Positions 36,132-44,897 of a stretch of DNA of 64,000 bases are shown here, one piece after another (position 1 is the first letter of the stretch; every line of letters begins with the position of its first letter). Below the pieces are notes generated by a model that ran no database searches, had not been told where the DNA came from, and was given only the letters and a program-made list of their open reading frames with translations. Source of the stretch: Suilimivivens sp964402925 (lineage in GTDB: Bacteria > Bacillota > Clostridia > Lachnospirales > Lachnospiraceae); NCBI GenBank assembly GCA_964402925.1, contig CAYOED010000006.1, forward strand, positions 1-64,000, read 5' to 3'. Both the position numbers and the translations under genes were made by a program.

Positions 36132-36725
36132 TTATTTAGAATATAATTCGACGATAAGCATCTCATTTACAGGAACGTCAATCATTTCTCTTGTAGGAAG
36201 GTTCTTAACAGTTCCCTTCAATGCTTCCTGGTCCACATCAATCCATTCAGGAACCAGTCTTCCTGCTGTTACTTCAAGGATATCTTTGTATCTCTGTAAG
36301 GATTTGGATTTTTCTCTGATTTCAATAACATCCCCTGCTTTAATTAAATAAGAAGGGATATTAACCTGCTTTCCATTTACCAGTACATGCTTATGACCAA
36401 CTACCTGTCTGGCCTCTCTTCTTGTTCTTGCAAATCCCATTCTGAACACTACACTGTCAAGTCTGCGTTCAAGCATGATCATAAGATTTTCACCAGTCAT
36501 GCCTTTCATTCTGTCAGCCTTTTCGTAGTAGTTTCTGAAAGGTTTCTCAAGCACACCGTAGATGAATTTAGCTTTCTGCTTCTCGCGGAGCTGAAGACCA
36601 TATTCACTTACTTTCTTGCCTGCTCTTGCATTTGTTCTGTTAGATTTTTTGTCATATCCTAAAAATACAGGATCAAGACCAAGTGATCTACATCTCTTTA
36701 ATACCGGAACTCTGTTTACTGCCAT
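36132..36725 (-). CDS. rpsD: 30S ribosomal protein S4
   Basis: A 197-residue S4, started at MAVNRVPVLKRCR with AGGAGG nearby. The S4 RNA-binding domain (about 87-150) has RLDSVVFRMGFARTRREARQ and HKHVLVNGKQVNIPSYL. The N-terminus has a single Cys rather than four, so it is the zinc-free form. S4 binds 16S rRNA early and is often an alpha-operon autoregulator. Confidence 0.98.
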   Translation of the reverse strand: MAVNRVPVLKRCRSLGLDPVFLGYDKKSNRTNARAGKKVSEYGLQLREKQKAKFIYGVLEKPFRNYYEKADRMKGMTGENLMIMLERRLDSVVFRMGFARTRREARQVVGHKHVLVNGKQVNIPSYLIKAGDVIEIREKSKSLQRYKDILEVTAGRLVPEWIDVDQEALKGTVKNLPTREMIDVPVNEMLIVELYSK

Positions 36726-36797
36726 TTTTATTTTCCTCCTGTTATTGTTTACAGCGCCCTTAGCGCCTTCTTCCAACTATTTTTATTGACTATGATA

Positions 36798-37196
36798 CTA
36801 TACGCGGCGGCGCTTAGGCGGACGGCATCCATTATGAGGAACAGGTGTCACGTCTCTGATACTTGTTACTTCCAGTCCGCATGCAGAAAGCGCACGGATT
36901 GCTGCTTCACGTCCTGAACCAGGTCCCTTTACCATAACGTCAACCGTCTTTAAACCATGAATCAGAGCAGCTTTAGTAGCTGTTTCAGCTGCCATCTGCG
37001 CTGCATATGGAGTAGATTTCCTTGAACCTCTAAAGCCAAGACCACCGGCACTTGCCCAGCTAAGAGCATTACCTTCGTTGTCTGTCAATGTAACAATTGT
37101 ATTGTTAAAAGAAGACTGGATATGTGCCTGTCCATGTTCAACGTTTTTCTTGACACGTTTTTTTGTCACTTTTTTCGTAACTTTTTTTGCTGCCAT
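36798..37196 (-). CDS. rpsK: 30S ribosomal protein S11
   Basis: A 132-residue S11 with a Lys-rich N-terminus (AAKKVTKKVTKKRVKK) and the conserved core HIQSSFNNTIVTLTD, SWASAGGLGFRGSRK, and the C-terminal HNGCRPPKRRRV. It forms part of the 30S platform and lies between rpsM and rpsD as usual. Confidence 0.98.
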   Translation of the reverse strand: MAAKKVTKKVTKKRVKKNVEHGQAHIQSSFNNTIVTLTDNEGNALSWASAGGLGFRGSRKSTPYAAQMAAETATKAALIHGLKTVDVMVKGPGSGREAAIRALSACGLEVTSIRDVTPVPHNGCRPPKRRRV

Positions 37197-37289
37197 TTAA
37201 ACTAACCTACTTTCTTTAAAATCATTGTGAATTGTTTCAAAACTACCTGTTTGTGACATCCGCACAAACCGAACCTCTCGCTACATAAA

Positions 37290-37658
37290 TTATTTCTTCT
37301 TATTAGCAACTGTTCTCTTAGGTCCTTTTCTTGTTCTTGCGTTTGTCTTTGTCTTCTGTCCACGTACAGGAAGACCTTTCCTGTGACGGATACCTCTGTA
37401 GCATCCAATTTCCTGAAGTCTCTTAATGTTCATGGCAACTTCTCTTCTCAAGTCACCTTCAACCATGTAACCAGCATCAATCACTTCACTGATTCTCTTA
37501 ACTTCATCATCCGTCAGCTCTCTGACACGAGTATCAGGATTAACCTTTGCCTGTTCCAGAATCTTGTTAGAACTTGCTCTTCCAATTCCATAAACATAAG
37601 TCAATCCAATTTCTACACGTTTTTCTCTGGGTAAGTCAACACCTGCAATACGAGCCAT
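37290..37658 (-). CDS. rpsM: 30S ribosomal protein S13
   Basis: A 122-residue S13: ARIAGVDLPREKRVEIGLTYVYGIG at the N-terminus, the H2TH region, then RHRKGLPVRGQKTKTNARTRKG with the basic tail reaching the P-site. TTTCCTCC upstream (minus-strand GGAGG) supports the ATG. It is preceded by a 263-base gap with consecutive hairpins. Confidence 0.98.
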   Translation of the reverse strand: MARIAGVDLPREKRVEIGLTYVYGIGRASSNKILEQAKVNPDTRVRELTDDEVKRISEVIDAGYMVEGDLRREVAMNIKRLQEIGCYRGIRHRKGLPVRGQKTKTNARTRKGPKRTVANKKK

Positions 37659-37681
37659 TTACATTTCCTCCATTTTCTTTT

Positions 37682-37746
37682 GCGCATTCGCCATGCGCTG
37701 ATACTAATTGATTGGGGCACTTTTAACCCAATCGGATTTCACCGAT
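37682..37746 (-). ncRNA. structured leader upstream of rpsM (putative autoregulatory site)
   Basis: Three adjacent hairpins lie directly before rpsM: GCGCAT/ATGCGC (37682-37698), GATTGGG/CCCAATC (37710-37733) and ATCGG/CCGAT (37731-37746, sharing bases with the second, so the two compete). The whole rpmJ-rpsM gap (37659-37921) has no gene. In other bacteria the mRNA before rpsM is the S4 binding site; whether this is the equivalent is inference. Confidence 0.4.
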
Positions 37747-37921
37747 CTTACGCGAATACATTGCCTGCAGACTTTCTGCACGCAAAATTCATCACGAACC
37801 AAGAAGTAATCACTAAGGCTCCTTTGTACAATTATATAAATCAGTACAGCTTCGTTTCATGCTGCACTGCAGCCGCTTCATGATAATTGGACAAGAACCC
37901 TCCTGTTTTTAAAACAGCGGA

Positions 37922-38035
37922 TTATCCTTGTCTCTGTTTGTGCTTCGGATTCTCACAGATTACTCTGATACGTCCTTTTCTCTTGATGATTTTGCACTTT
38001 TCGCAAATCGGTTTTACTGATGATCTAACCTTCAT
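37922..38035 (-). CDS. rpmJ: 50S ribosomal protein L36
   Basis: A 37-codon gene for the smallest ribosomal protein (MKVRSSVKPICEKCK...). The zinc ligands C11, C14, C27 and H32 are all present, so this is the zinc-binding form. GGAGGGTTTAAC precedes the ATG. Position between infA and rpsM is standard. Confidence 0.97.
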   Translation of the reverse strand: MKVRSSVKPICEKCKIIKRKGRIRVICENPKHKQRQG

Positions 38036-38104
38036 GTTAAACCCTCCTTTCAAAAAAGACCGTTTTACATTATAGCATGATATATTTCCAAATGCAAGCA
38101 CTTT

Positions 38105-38323
38105 CTATTTATCTCTCCAAATAATACGTCCTTTGCTGAGATCATAGGGGGATAATTCCAAAGTAACTTTATCTCCGGGAAGAATACGGATAAAATTCTG
38201 TCTTAACTTTCCGCTAATATGCGCCAATACCCGGTGTCCATTTTCAAGTTCTACCTGGAACATGGTGTTGGGGAGTTTCTCTACTACAGTTCCTTCAATC
38301 TCAATTACATCAGCTTTTGACAT
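38105..38323 (-). CDS. infA: translation initiation factor IF-1
   Basis: A 72-residue S1/OB-fold protein: SKADVIEIEGTVVEKLPNTMF, then GHRVLAHISGKLRQNFIRILPGDKV and a C-terminal RGRI-like K-G-R-I-I-W-R. It binds the 30S A-site during initiation. AGGAGG precedes the ATG. Confidence 0.98.
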   Translation of the reverse strand: MSKADVIEIEGTVVEKLPNTMFQVELENGHRVLAHISGKLRQNFIRILPGDKVTLELSPYDLSKGRIIWRDK

Positions 38324-38353
38324 GCGTTACCTCCTTAACATACAGGTATCTTA

Positions 38354-38623
38354 CTATTTTTGATACCCTTCCTTCATTCTTACTTTAATAGCATACTTGA
38401 TTTCTTCATTATATATGATATTATGATTTTTTATTTTTTCCAGCAAAACCTCATCAAGGCCTGTCTTTACCAGCTGCAGATGTTTTTTCCGCTTCTTCTT
38501 GGGATGATCCAGTTTTCTGATATCCCCGTCCACCAGATAGGCAAAATCCCTATCCTCACGAATAATGATATACATCTGCCCTTTATCGTGTCCTGCCTTG
38601 GATATGGCAAACATTCCTGTCAT
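38354..38623 (-). CDS. KOW domain RNA-binding protein (L14e-like)
   Basis: An 89-residue protein started at the ATG with GGAGG five bases upstream; the longer open frame to 38737 overlaps map and lacks support. The N-terminal KOW-like segment FAISKAGHDKGQMYIIIRED is followed by a basic stretch HPKKKRKKHLQLVK. It is a small ribosome-associated or RNA-binding protein regularly found between map and infA in Clostridia. The precise function is unknown. Confidence 0.85.
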   Translation of the reverse strand: MTGMFAISKAGHDKGQMYIIIREDRDFAYLVDGDIRKLDHPKKKRKKHLQLVKTGLDEVLLEKIKNHNIIYNEEIKYAIKVRMKEGYQK

Positions 38624-38648
38624 ACTTTCCTCCATTTTGCAGCAGACT

Positions 38649-39413
38649 TTAGGCTCCTTCCGGCAAAAGCGTAAGGATTTCCGGCTCTCCATCCGTGATG
38701 AGCACCGTATTTTCATAATGTGCCGAAAGGGATCCATCCTCCGTTACAACCGTCCAGTCATCATCCAGCCATTCCACGTAACAACTGCCCATATTGATCA
38801 TCGGCTCTATCGCCAATGTCATCCCGGCACGAAGCTTAATTCCTCTGCGCCACTGTCTGAAGTTGGGTATCTGGGGTTCTTCATGAAGACTTGTGCCGAT
38901 TCCATGTCCCACCAGATCCCTTACGATTCCATAACCGAACCTACTGCAATACGCGTCAATGGCATTTGATATATCGTGCAGATGACAGCCTGCTCTGGCA
39001 TATTTGATTCCTTCAAAAAAACTCTGTCTGGTAACCTCAATCAGTTTTGCTGCCTGTGCACTCACCTTTCCTACCGGATAGGTACGTGCCGCATCAGAAT
39101 GATACCCTTTATAGATAAGTCCCGCATCCAGACTGACGATGTCGCCTTCCATAAGGATTCTCTCTTTGGATGGAATGCCATGAACCACTTCGTCATTCAC
39201 AGAAACACATATGGATGCCGGATAGCCATTATAGTTCAGGAAATTAGGTACGCATCCATAGCTGCGGATCAGTTTTTCCCCTAAAGCGTCAATTTCCCAA
39301 GTGGATATTCCCGGTTTTATTGCTTCTCCAAGTTCTGCGTGGACCTTAGCAAGAATTCTGCAAGATTCACGCATAAGCTCAATTTCTCTTTCCGATTTAA
39401 TCGTTACAGCCAT
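38649..39413 (-). CDS. map: methionine aminopeptidase type I
   Basis: A 254-residue MetAP that removes N-terminal Met from new proteins. The pita-bread metal ligands are in order: DAGL and HSDAART (two Asp), GHGIGTSLHEEPQIPNF (His and Glu), and TLAIEPM with the final ENTVLIT (Glu). It has no N-terminal zinc extension. Located after adk in the spc operon, as in most Firmicutes. Confidence 0.97.
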   Translation of the reverse strand: MAVTIKSEREIELMRESCRILAKVHAELGEAIKPGISTWEIDALGEKLIRSYGCVPNFLNYNGYPASICVSVNDEVVHGIPSKERILMEGDIVSLDAGLIYKGYHSDAARTYPVGKVSAQAAKLIEVTRQSFFEGIKYARAGCHLHDISNAIDAYCSRFGYGIVRDLVGHGIGTSLHEEPQIPNFRQWRRGIKLRAGMTLAIEPMINMGSCYVEWLDDDWTVVTEDGSLSAHYENTVLITDGEPEILTLLPEGA

Positions 39414-39429
39414 TTGAGATCCTTGCCTT

Positions 39430-40071
39430 TCAACCTAAAATAGACTCGATTGCTGAAAATACATCTTTCATGTCTACCGTTCCGTCTACGGTCTTTAAAA
39501 TGCCCTTGGCACTGTAAAATTCAATCAATGGCTGGGTCTGCTTGTGATATACATCCAGGCGGTTTCCAACTGTTTCCGGCTTATCATCATCACGAAGAAC
39601 CAGTTCCTTTCCGCAAGTATCACAGATACCTTCTTTTTTCGGCGGAATATGTTCTATATGATAAGTAGCGCCGCAGCTTAAGCAGGCACGTCTGCCACCC
39701 ATTCTTCTGATAATGTTTTCATCCGGCACGTCTACATTGATTGCATAATCAATTTTATCATTTATCTCAGATAGCGCCTTGTCAAGAACCTGCGCCTGAG
39801 GAATCGTTCTTGGAAATCCGTCCAGCACATATCCATTCTTACAGTCATCCTGTGCGACTCTGTCAAGAAGAATCTTCACAGTCAACTCATCAGGTACCAA
39901 AAGTCCCTGATCCATGTACTTTTTTGCCTCCATTCCAAGTTCAGTACCGTTTTTGATATTGGCTCTGAAAATATCGCCTGTGGAAATATGAGGAACATTA
40001 TATTTATCCGCAATCATTTTTGCCTGTGTGCCTTTGCCTGCACCAGGCGCACCTAACATAATTATTTTCAT
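39430..40071 (-). CDS. adk: adenylate kinase
   Basis: A 213-residue long-form Adk that interconverts ATP+AMP and 2 ADP. The P-loop is GAPGAGKGTQ, the AMP site has DGFPRTIPQAQ, and the LID holds two Cys pairs (CLSC, CDTC) that bind zinc. The start MKIIMLGAPG is chosen by homology; the ribosome binding site is poor. An alternative ATG 21 bases upstream exists. Confidence 0.97.
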   Translation of the reverse strand: MKIIMLGAPGAGKGTQAKMIADKYNVPHISTGDIFRANIKNGTELGMEAKKYMDQGLLVPDELTVKILLDRVAQDDCKNGYVLDGFPRTIPQAQVLDKALSEINDKIDYAINVDVPDENIIRRMGGRRACLSCGATYHIEHIPPKKEGICDTCGKELVLRDDDKPETVGNRLDVYHKQTQPLIEFYSAKGILKTVDGTVDMKDVFSAIESILG

Positions 40072-40190
40072 TATTATACGATAACCTTTCACAATTTTCT
40101 CTCATGCTAATATAGAGGCAAAAGAAAAGCTGTGCTTTACGCGTCCAAACTTTTCTTTAACCTCTAATTTATTTAATACCAAATGACTCT

Positions 40191-41504
40191 CTAGTCATTT
40201 AAAAAACCTTTGTAATTACGTACCAACATCTGTGATTCAATCTGCTTGATTGTCTCGAGAAGCACGCTGACAATAATAATCAGACTGGTTCCTCCGAAAG
40301 AAACCGATGCGCCGAATATACCATTAAACAAAAACGGAACAATGCACACAATCGTAAGACCTACTGCACCTATGAAGATAATGTAATTCAAAATTTTCGT
40401 CAAATATTCACTAGTAGGCTTGCCCGGTCTGATTCCCGGAATAAATCCACCCTGCTTTTTCATGTTCTCTGCAATCTCTATTGGATTGAACGTAATAGAA
40501 GTATAAAAATAAGCAAAGAAGATAACCAATGCAATATATACAACCAGCCCGATGGAATAAACAGGTTCTGAAGGTTTACACCAGTTACCAGAATTTAATC
40601 CTCGCAGAATCTGTCCCCACACACCGCCTCCATTATATTTTAAAAAGCTGCTGACAATGATTGGCAGCTGCATCAGAGATGATGCAAAAATAATGGGAAT
40701 AACACCGGCAGTGTTAATTTTTAAAGGAATGGAAGAGGTCTGACCTCCTACCATTTTTCTTCCCTGGACTTTTTTAGCATACTGAACCGGAATTTTGCGG
40801 ACACCATCATTTAAGATTATAACCATGACGATCATTGCCAGAATAATGGCTAAAATAATAATTGCCGCTACCGCTCCCACTGCAATTGCCTTGCCGAATA
40901 CGAACTGTTCAAACAACTGCTTAATGTCCTGAGGAATTCTGGAAATAATATTGATAATCAGAACAATAGAAATACCATTTCCTACGCCCTTCTCCGTAAT
41001 CCGCTCACCTACCCACATAAGGAATGCACTGCCGGCGGTAAGCGCCGTAATGACAGTGATTACGCTGAGCACATTCTTATCCTTGAGCATGTTTCCATTC
41101 CAAAATGCAATTGCCATTGCAGAAGCTTCAATCAGTGCAAGTGCCACCGTCACATAACGGGTAATGGAAGCAATCTTCTTTCTCCCATCTTCGCCTTCCT
41201 TCTGCATTTCTTCCAACTTCGGAATTGCAATCGTGAGCAGCTGCATAATAATGGATGAGGTAATATATGGCGTAATATTCAAAGCCAGAATGGACATTTT
41301 TTCAAATGATCCGCCTGTAAATGCATTGAAAAAGCTGAAATCCTCTCCCATATTATTATTGAACCAGTTTGAAAACTCCTCTATTTTTACACCCGGCACA
41401 GGCAGCTGTGATCCAAGACGAATCACAACCAGCATGCCTAATGTAAATAATAGCTTATTTCTAATCTCTTTGATTTTTAAAGCGTTTTTTAAGGTTGTAA
41501 ACAT
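40191..41504 (-). CDS. secY: preprotein translocase subunit SecY
   Basis: The 437-residue channel protein of the Sec translocon, with ten membrane segments. Typical segments are RLGSQLPVPGV in TM1, NITPYITSSIIMQLL in TM2, and KQGGFIPGIRPGKPTSEYL, the cytoplasmic loop that contacts SecA and ribosomes. It follows rplO by one base in the spc operon. Confidence 0.98.
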   Translation of the reverse strand: MFTTLKNALKIKEIRNKLLFTLGMLVVIRLGSQLPVPGVKIEEFSNWFNNNMGEDFSFFNAFTGGSFEKMSILALNITPYITSSIIMQLLTIAIPKLEEMQKEGEDGRKKIASITRYVTVALALIEASAMAIAFWNGNMLKDKNVLSVITVITALTAGSAFLMWVGERITEKGVGNGISIVLIINIISRIPQDIKQLFEQFVFGKAIAVGAVAAIIILAIILAMIVMVIILNDGVRKIPVQYAKKVQGRKMVGGQTSSIPLKINTAGVIPIIFASSLMQLPIIVSSFLKYNGGGVWGQILRGLNSGNWCKPSEPVYSIGLVVYIALVIFFAYFYTSITFNPIEIAENMKKQGGFIPGIRPGKPTSEYLTKILNYIIFIGAVGLTIVCIVPFLFNGIFGASVSFGGTSLIIIVSVLLETIKQIESQMLVRNYKGFLND

Positions 41505-41505
41505 A

Positions 41506-41955
41506 TTACATCACCTCTGCAGTTCCACCAGCAGCTTCAATTTTTTCTTTTGCGGATGCACTGAAAGCATTTGCCTTTACTGTAAGCTTCTTGGTAATTT
41601 CTCCGTTTCCGAGGATCTTAACGCCATCCTTAGGATTTTTAACGATGCCGCTCTCCATTAATGCTTCTACGTCTACTACAGCGCCGTCTTCAAATCTGTC
41701 GTTCAATACAGCTAAATTGATACCAACGATTTCCTTTGAACTTGGGCAGGTAAAGCCTCTCTTAGGAATTCTTCTGTATAAAGGCATCTGACCACCTTCA
41801 AAGCCCGGTCTGGGTGCTCCTGAACGAGCCTTCTGACCCTTGTGTCCTTTACCGGCTGTCTTGCCATTTCCTGAACCGTGTCCACGACCTCTTCTAAAAT
41901 TATCACTATGCTTAGAACCTTCAGCAGGTCTTAAATTTGATAATTCAATACTCAA
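41506..41955 (-). CDS. rplO: 50S ribosomal protein L15
   Basis: A 149-residue L15 if the start is the TTG at 41955, which has GGAGG eight bases upstream. A GTG at 41964 overlaps that site and is unlikely. Typical LSNLRPAEGSKH, the Gly/Arg-rich RRGRGHGSGNGKTAGKGHKGQKAR and the C-terminal acidic half are present. L15 helps late 50S assembly. Confidence 0.96.
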   Translation of the reverse strand: MSIELSNLRPAEGSKHSDNFRRGRGHGSGNGKTAGKGHKGQKARSGAPRPGFEGGQMPLYRRIPKRGFTCPSSKEIVGINLAVLNDRFEDGAVVDVEALMESGIVKNPKDGVKILGNGEITKKLTVKANAFSASAKEKIEAAGGTAEVM

Positions 41956-41977
41956 TGCTGACACCTCCTTATCTTTA

Positions 41978-42166
41978 TTAAACTTCTTCTACTTTAACTA
42001 AATGCCTGATCTGCTGAATCTGACCTCTTGTAGCTGCATTATCGGGCAGTACAATTGATTTATTCAGCTTTCTAAGTCCCATAGAATTAACGGTAGCTTT
42101 ATGCTTGGGAACTGCTCCGATAGGAGACTTTACTAAAGTGATCTTCAACATTTTCTGCTCTGCCAT
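41978..42166 (-). CDS. rpmD: 50S ribosomal protein L30
   Basis: A 62-residue L30 with the family pattern LKITLVKSPIGAVPKHKATV and GLRKLNKSIVLPD. GGAGG precedes the ATG. Standard rpsE-rpmD-rplO order. Confidence 0.97.
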   Translation of the reverse strand: MAEQKMLKITLVKSPIGAVPKHKATVNSMGLRKLNKSIVLPDNAATRGQIQQIRHLVKVEEV

Positions 42167-42180
42167 CTTATCGTTCCCTC

Positions 42181-42690
42181 CTATGCCATAATTTCTTCTA
42201 CAGATTTTCCACGCTTCTTAGCTACTTCCTCAGGTGTCTTAAGCGCATTTAAACCTGCAATCGTTGCAAGTACAACATTCTGCTTATTGTTGGATCCTAA
42301 TGATTTTGTACGGATATTTTTGATACCTGCAAGTTCACAGACAACACGGGCAGGACCACCAGCGATGATACCTGTACCTTCGGGAGCCTTCTTTAAAAGA
42401 ACGGAAGCGGAACCGAATTTCCCTGTAAAATCATGTGTAATACTCTTATTGTCATCAATTGCTACAGAAACCATGTTTTTGATAGCATCCTCTTTACCTT
42501 TACGGATTGCCTCGGGAATTTCTGTTGCCTTACCAAGACCAGCGCCTACATGACCATTCATGTCTCCAACTACTACCAGGGCTGTAAAACGCATGTTACG
42601 ACCGCCCTTAACAACCTTGGTTACTCGCTTGATGGAAACTACTTTTTCTGTTAACTCCATGCCGCTGACATCGATAATTGTATGTCTCAT
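42181..42690 (-). CDS. rpsE: 30S ribosomal protein S5
   Basis: A 169-residue S5: the N-terminal dsRBD-like part with VKGGRNMRFTALVVVGD and GHVGAGLGKATEIPEAIRKG, the C-terminal domain with GGPARVVCELAGI. GGGAG lies nine bases before the ATG. S5 affects decoding fidelity. Confidence 0.98.
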   Translation of the reverse strand: MRHTIIDVSGMELTEKVVSIKRVTKVVKGGRNMRFTALVVVGDMNGHVGAGLGKATEIPEAIRKGKEDAIKNMVSVAIDDNKSITHDFTGKFGSASVLLKKAPEGTGIIAGGPARVVCELAGIKNIRTKSLGSNNKQNVVLATIAGLNALKTPEEVAKKRGKSVEEIMA

Positions 42691-42707
42691 GTTAAGTTTC
42701 TCCCTTC

Positions 42708-43076
42708 CTAGAATTTAAGACCAGCTTCTCTGGCTGCATCAGCTAATGCTGCAATCTTCCCCTGGTATATAAAGCCGCCTCTATCAAAGACTACGGTATC
42801 AATACCTTTTTCAATTGCTCTCTTGGCAATAACTGTTCCCAAATATGCTGCTGCATCAACGTTATTGGTTTTTTCCAGCTGTGCTTTTACTTCTTTTTCA
42901 ACAGTAGAAGCTGCAACTAAAGTATTTCCAACTGTATCGTCAATAATTTGAGCATACATATGATTATTGCTTCTGAATACTGCAAGACGAGGTCTTTCAG
43001 CTGTACCGCTAAAACGGTTACGTATTTTCATGTGCTTTTTAACACGAACTTTTTGTCTTGACTCTTTACTAACCAT
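42708..43076 (-). CDS. rplR: 50S ribosomal protein L18
   Basis: A 122-residue 5S-rRNA-binding protein: RVKKHMKIRNRFSGTAERPRLAVFRSN, YAQIIDD, and the C-terminal FDRGGFIYQGKIAALADAARE. Standard position between rplF and rpsE. Confidence 0.98.
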   Translation of the reverse strand: MVSKESRQKVRVKKHMKIRNRFSGTAERPRLAVFRSNNHMYAQIIDDTVGNTLVAASTVEKEVKAQLEKTNNVDAAAYLGTVIAKRAIEKGIDTVVFDRGGFIYQGKIAALADAAREAGLKF

Positions 43077-43093
43077 CTTTACACTCTCCTTAT

Positions 43094-43636
43094 CTATTTC
43101 TTACCAGTCTTACCAACTTTACGTCTGATTGTTTCATCAGCATACTTGATACCTTTACCCTTGTAAGGCTCCGGTCTTCTCTTATCTCTGATTTCAGCTG
43201 CGAATTGGCCAACTTTTTCTTTGTCAATACCCTTAACGATAATGATGTTCTGACCTTCAAGTACTGTCTCAATACCTTCAGGGTCAATCATCTCAACAGG
43301 GTGAGAATATCCTAAAGATAAGGTTAACTTGTTGCCGGATTTGGCTGCTCTGTAACCAACACCATTTACTTCCAGTTTCTTCTCATATCCGTTCGTAACA
43401 CCTACAACCATATTGTTGATCAGGGTTCTAGTAAGACCATGTAAAGACTTCATTTTCTTTAAATCATTAGGTCTGGAAACAATCACCTCTGTTCCTTCTA
43501 CCTTGATTTCCATTTCAGCCGGAAGCACTCTTTCCAGTGTTCCTTTAGGACCTTTTACAGTCACTTTGTTATTTTCTGCAATCTCTACAGTAACGCCTGC
43601 AGGAATCGCGATTGGCATTCTTCCTATACGTGACAT
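43094..43636 (-). CDS. rplF: 50S ribosomal protein L6
   Basis: A 180-residue L6 with the two homologous domains: SRIGRMPIAIPAGVTV at the start and the C-terminal RRPEPYKGKGIKYADE, which binds near the sarcin-ricin loop. GGAGG precedes the ATG. Confidence 0.98.
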   Translation of the reverse strand: MSRIGRMPIAIPAGVTVEIAENNKVTVKGPKGTLERVLPAEMEIKVEGTEVIVSRPNDLKKMKSLHGLTRTLINNMVVGVTNGYEKKLEVNGVGYRAAKSGNKLTLSLGYSHPVEMIDPEGIETVLEGQNIIIVKGIDKEKVGQFAAEIRDKRRPEPYKGKGIKYADETIRRKVGKTGKK

Positions 43637-43700
43637 GCCCGTACCTCCTATAATATTTGTTATAACTTAATAGTTTCAAACTCGAAAACTGCCGGCGTGC

Positions 43701-44102
43701 TTACCATACGTAAGCGAGCACTTCGCCGCCTACCTGAAGTTCTCTTGCCTTCTTATCGGTTACAACTCCCTGGTTCGTGGAAATGATTGCAATTCCAAGT
43801 CCGCCAAGTACTCTGGGGAGTTCTTCCTTACCGGCGTAGATACGAAGACCCGGCTTGGAAATTCTCTTTAATCCATTGATAATCTTATCGTTCCTGTCTG
43901 CACCATACTTCAAAGTGATGCGGATTGTCTTGAAGCTTCCTTCATCAATCAGATCATATTTCTTAATATAGCCTTCTTCCAGAAGAATATCTGCAATAGC
44001 CAGTTTCATTTTGGAAGAGGGAACATCTACTGTATCATGTTTTGCAGTATTTGCATTACGGATTCTTGTAAGCATATCTGCAATAGGATCACTCATTGTC
44101 AT
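43701..44102 (-). CDS. rpsH: 30S ribosomal protein S8
   Basis: A 133-residue S8: MSDPIADMLTRIRNA, then GLRIYAGKEELPRVLGGLGIAIISTNQGV and the C-terminal GGEVLAYVW. GGAGG lies seven bases before the ATG. It is a 16S central-domain binder. Confidence 0.98.
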   Translation of the reverse strand: MTMSDPIADMLTRIRNANTAKHDTVDVPSSKMKLAIADILLEEGYIKKYDLIDEGSFKTIRITLKYGADRNDKIINGLKRISKPGLRIYAGKEELPRVLGGLGIAIISTNQGVVTDKKARELQVGGEVLAYVW

Positions 44103-44133
44103 TTTATTTCCTCCTATATGAATTTCAATAAAC

Positions 44134-44319
44134 CTACCAACTAGCTTTCTTTACACCGGGGATCTGACCCTTGTAAGCTAATTCACGGAAGCAAATTCTG
44201 CAGATTCCGTATTTTCTAAGAACAGCGTGCGGACGTCCACAAACTCTGCAGCGGGTATACGCTCTGGTGGAGAATTTCGGTTTGCGCTGCTGTTTAATCT
44301 TCATTGATGTTTTAGCCAT
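44134..44319 (-). CDS. rpsZ: 30S ribosomal protein S14, zinc type
   Basis: A 61-residue short S14 with two intact Cys pairs (CRVC and CRIC), the C+ zinc form common in Firmicutes. AKTSMKIKQQRKPKFSTRAY and the ending GVKKASW are typical. Confidence 0.97.
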   Translation of the reverse strand: MAKTSMKIKQQRKPKFSTRAYTRCRVCGRPHAVLRKYGICRICFRELAYKGQIPGVKKASW

Positions 44320-44333
44320 GAATTTACCTCCTT

Positions 44334-44873
44334 CTATTTAGCAAATGGCATATTAAACAATCTTAATAATTCACGTGCTTCTTCATCTGTCTTTGCTGTT
44401 GTGACAAAGATGACATCCATTCCTCTTACTTTATCTACCTTATCGTATTCAATTTCAGGGAAGATAAGCTGCTCTTTGATACCAAGTGAGTAATTACCTC
44501 TTCCATCAAATGAGTTAGGGTTCACACCCCTGAAGTCACGCACACGGGGCAATGCAAGATTTACGAGACGATCCAGAAAATCATACATCTTCTCCCCACG
44601 TAAGGTAACTTTACATCCGATTGCCATACCTTCTCTGATCTTGAAGTTAGCAACGGACTTTTTAGCTTTTGTAAGTACAGCCTTCTGACCTGCGATTGTC
44701 TCAAGGTCCTTCACAGCAGATTCCAATACTTTCGCATTGTCTTTTGCTTCGCCAACACCCATGTTGATAACAATCTTGTCAAGCTTCGGTACTTCCATAA
44801 CATTCTTATATCCGAACTTTTTGATCATAGCATCTACGATCTCGTCATTATACATCGTTTTAAGTCTGCTCAC
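44334..44873 (-). CDS. rplE: 50S ribosomal protein L5
   Basis: A 179-residue 5S-rRNA-binding L5: VPKLDKIVINMGVGEAKDN, KKSVANFKIREGMAIGCKVTLRG and the C-terminal DVIFVTTAKTDEEARELL. It forms the central protuberance with L18. Confidence 0.98.
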   Translation of the reverse strand: MSRLKTMYNDEIVDAMIKKFGYKNVMEVPKLDKIVINMGVGEAKDNAKVLESAVKDLETIAGQKAVLTKAKKSVANFKIREGMAIGCKVTLRGEKMYDFLDRLVNLALPRVRDFRGVNPNSFDGRGNYSLGIKEQLIFPEIEYDKVDKVRGMDVIFVTTAKTDEEARELLRLFNMPFAK

Positions 44874-44897
44874 GCTTCCAGTTCTCCTTTCCTAGAA

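Noticed and set aside
37680..37883. Small plus-strand frame in the rpmJ-rpsM gap
   Set aside because: No ribosome binding site, opposite to operon transcription, and the region is better explained by hairpins.
38624..38737. Longer N-terminus for the KOW protein
   Set aside because: The extension overlaps the map gene and lacks a ribosome binding site, whereas GGAGG fits the ATG at 38623.
41164..41661. 165-codon plus-strand frame
   Set aside because: Antisense to secY and rplO.
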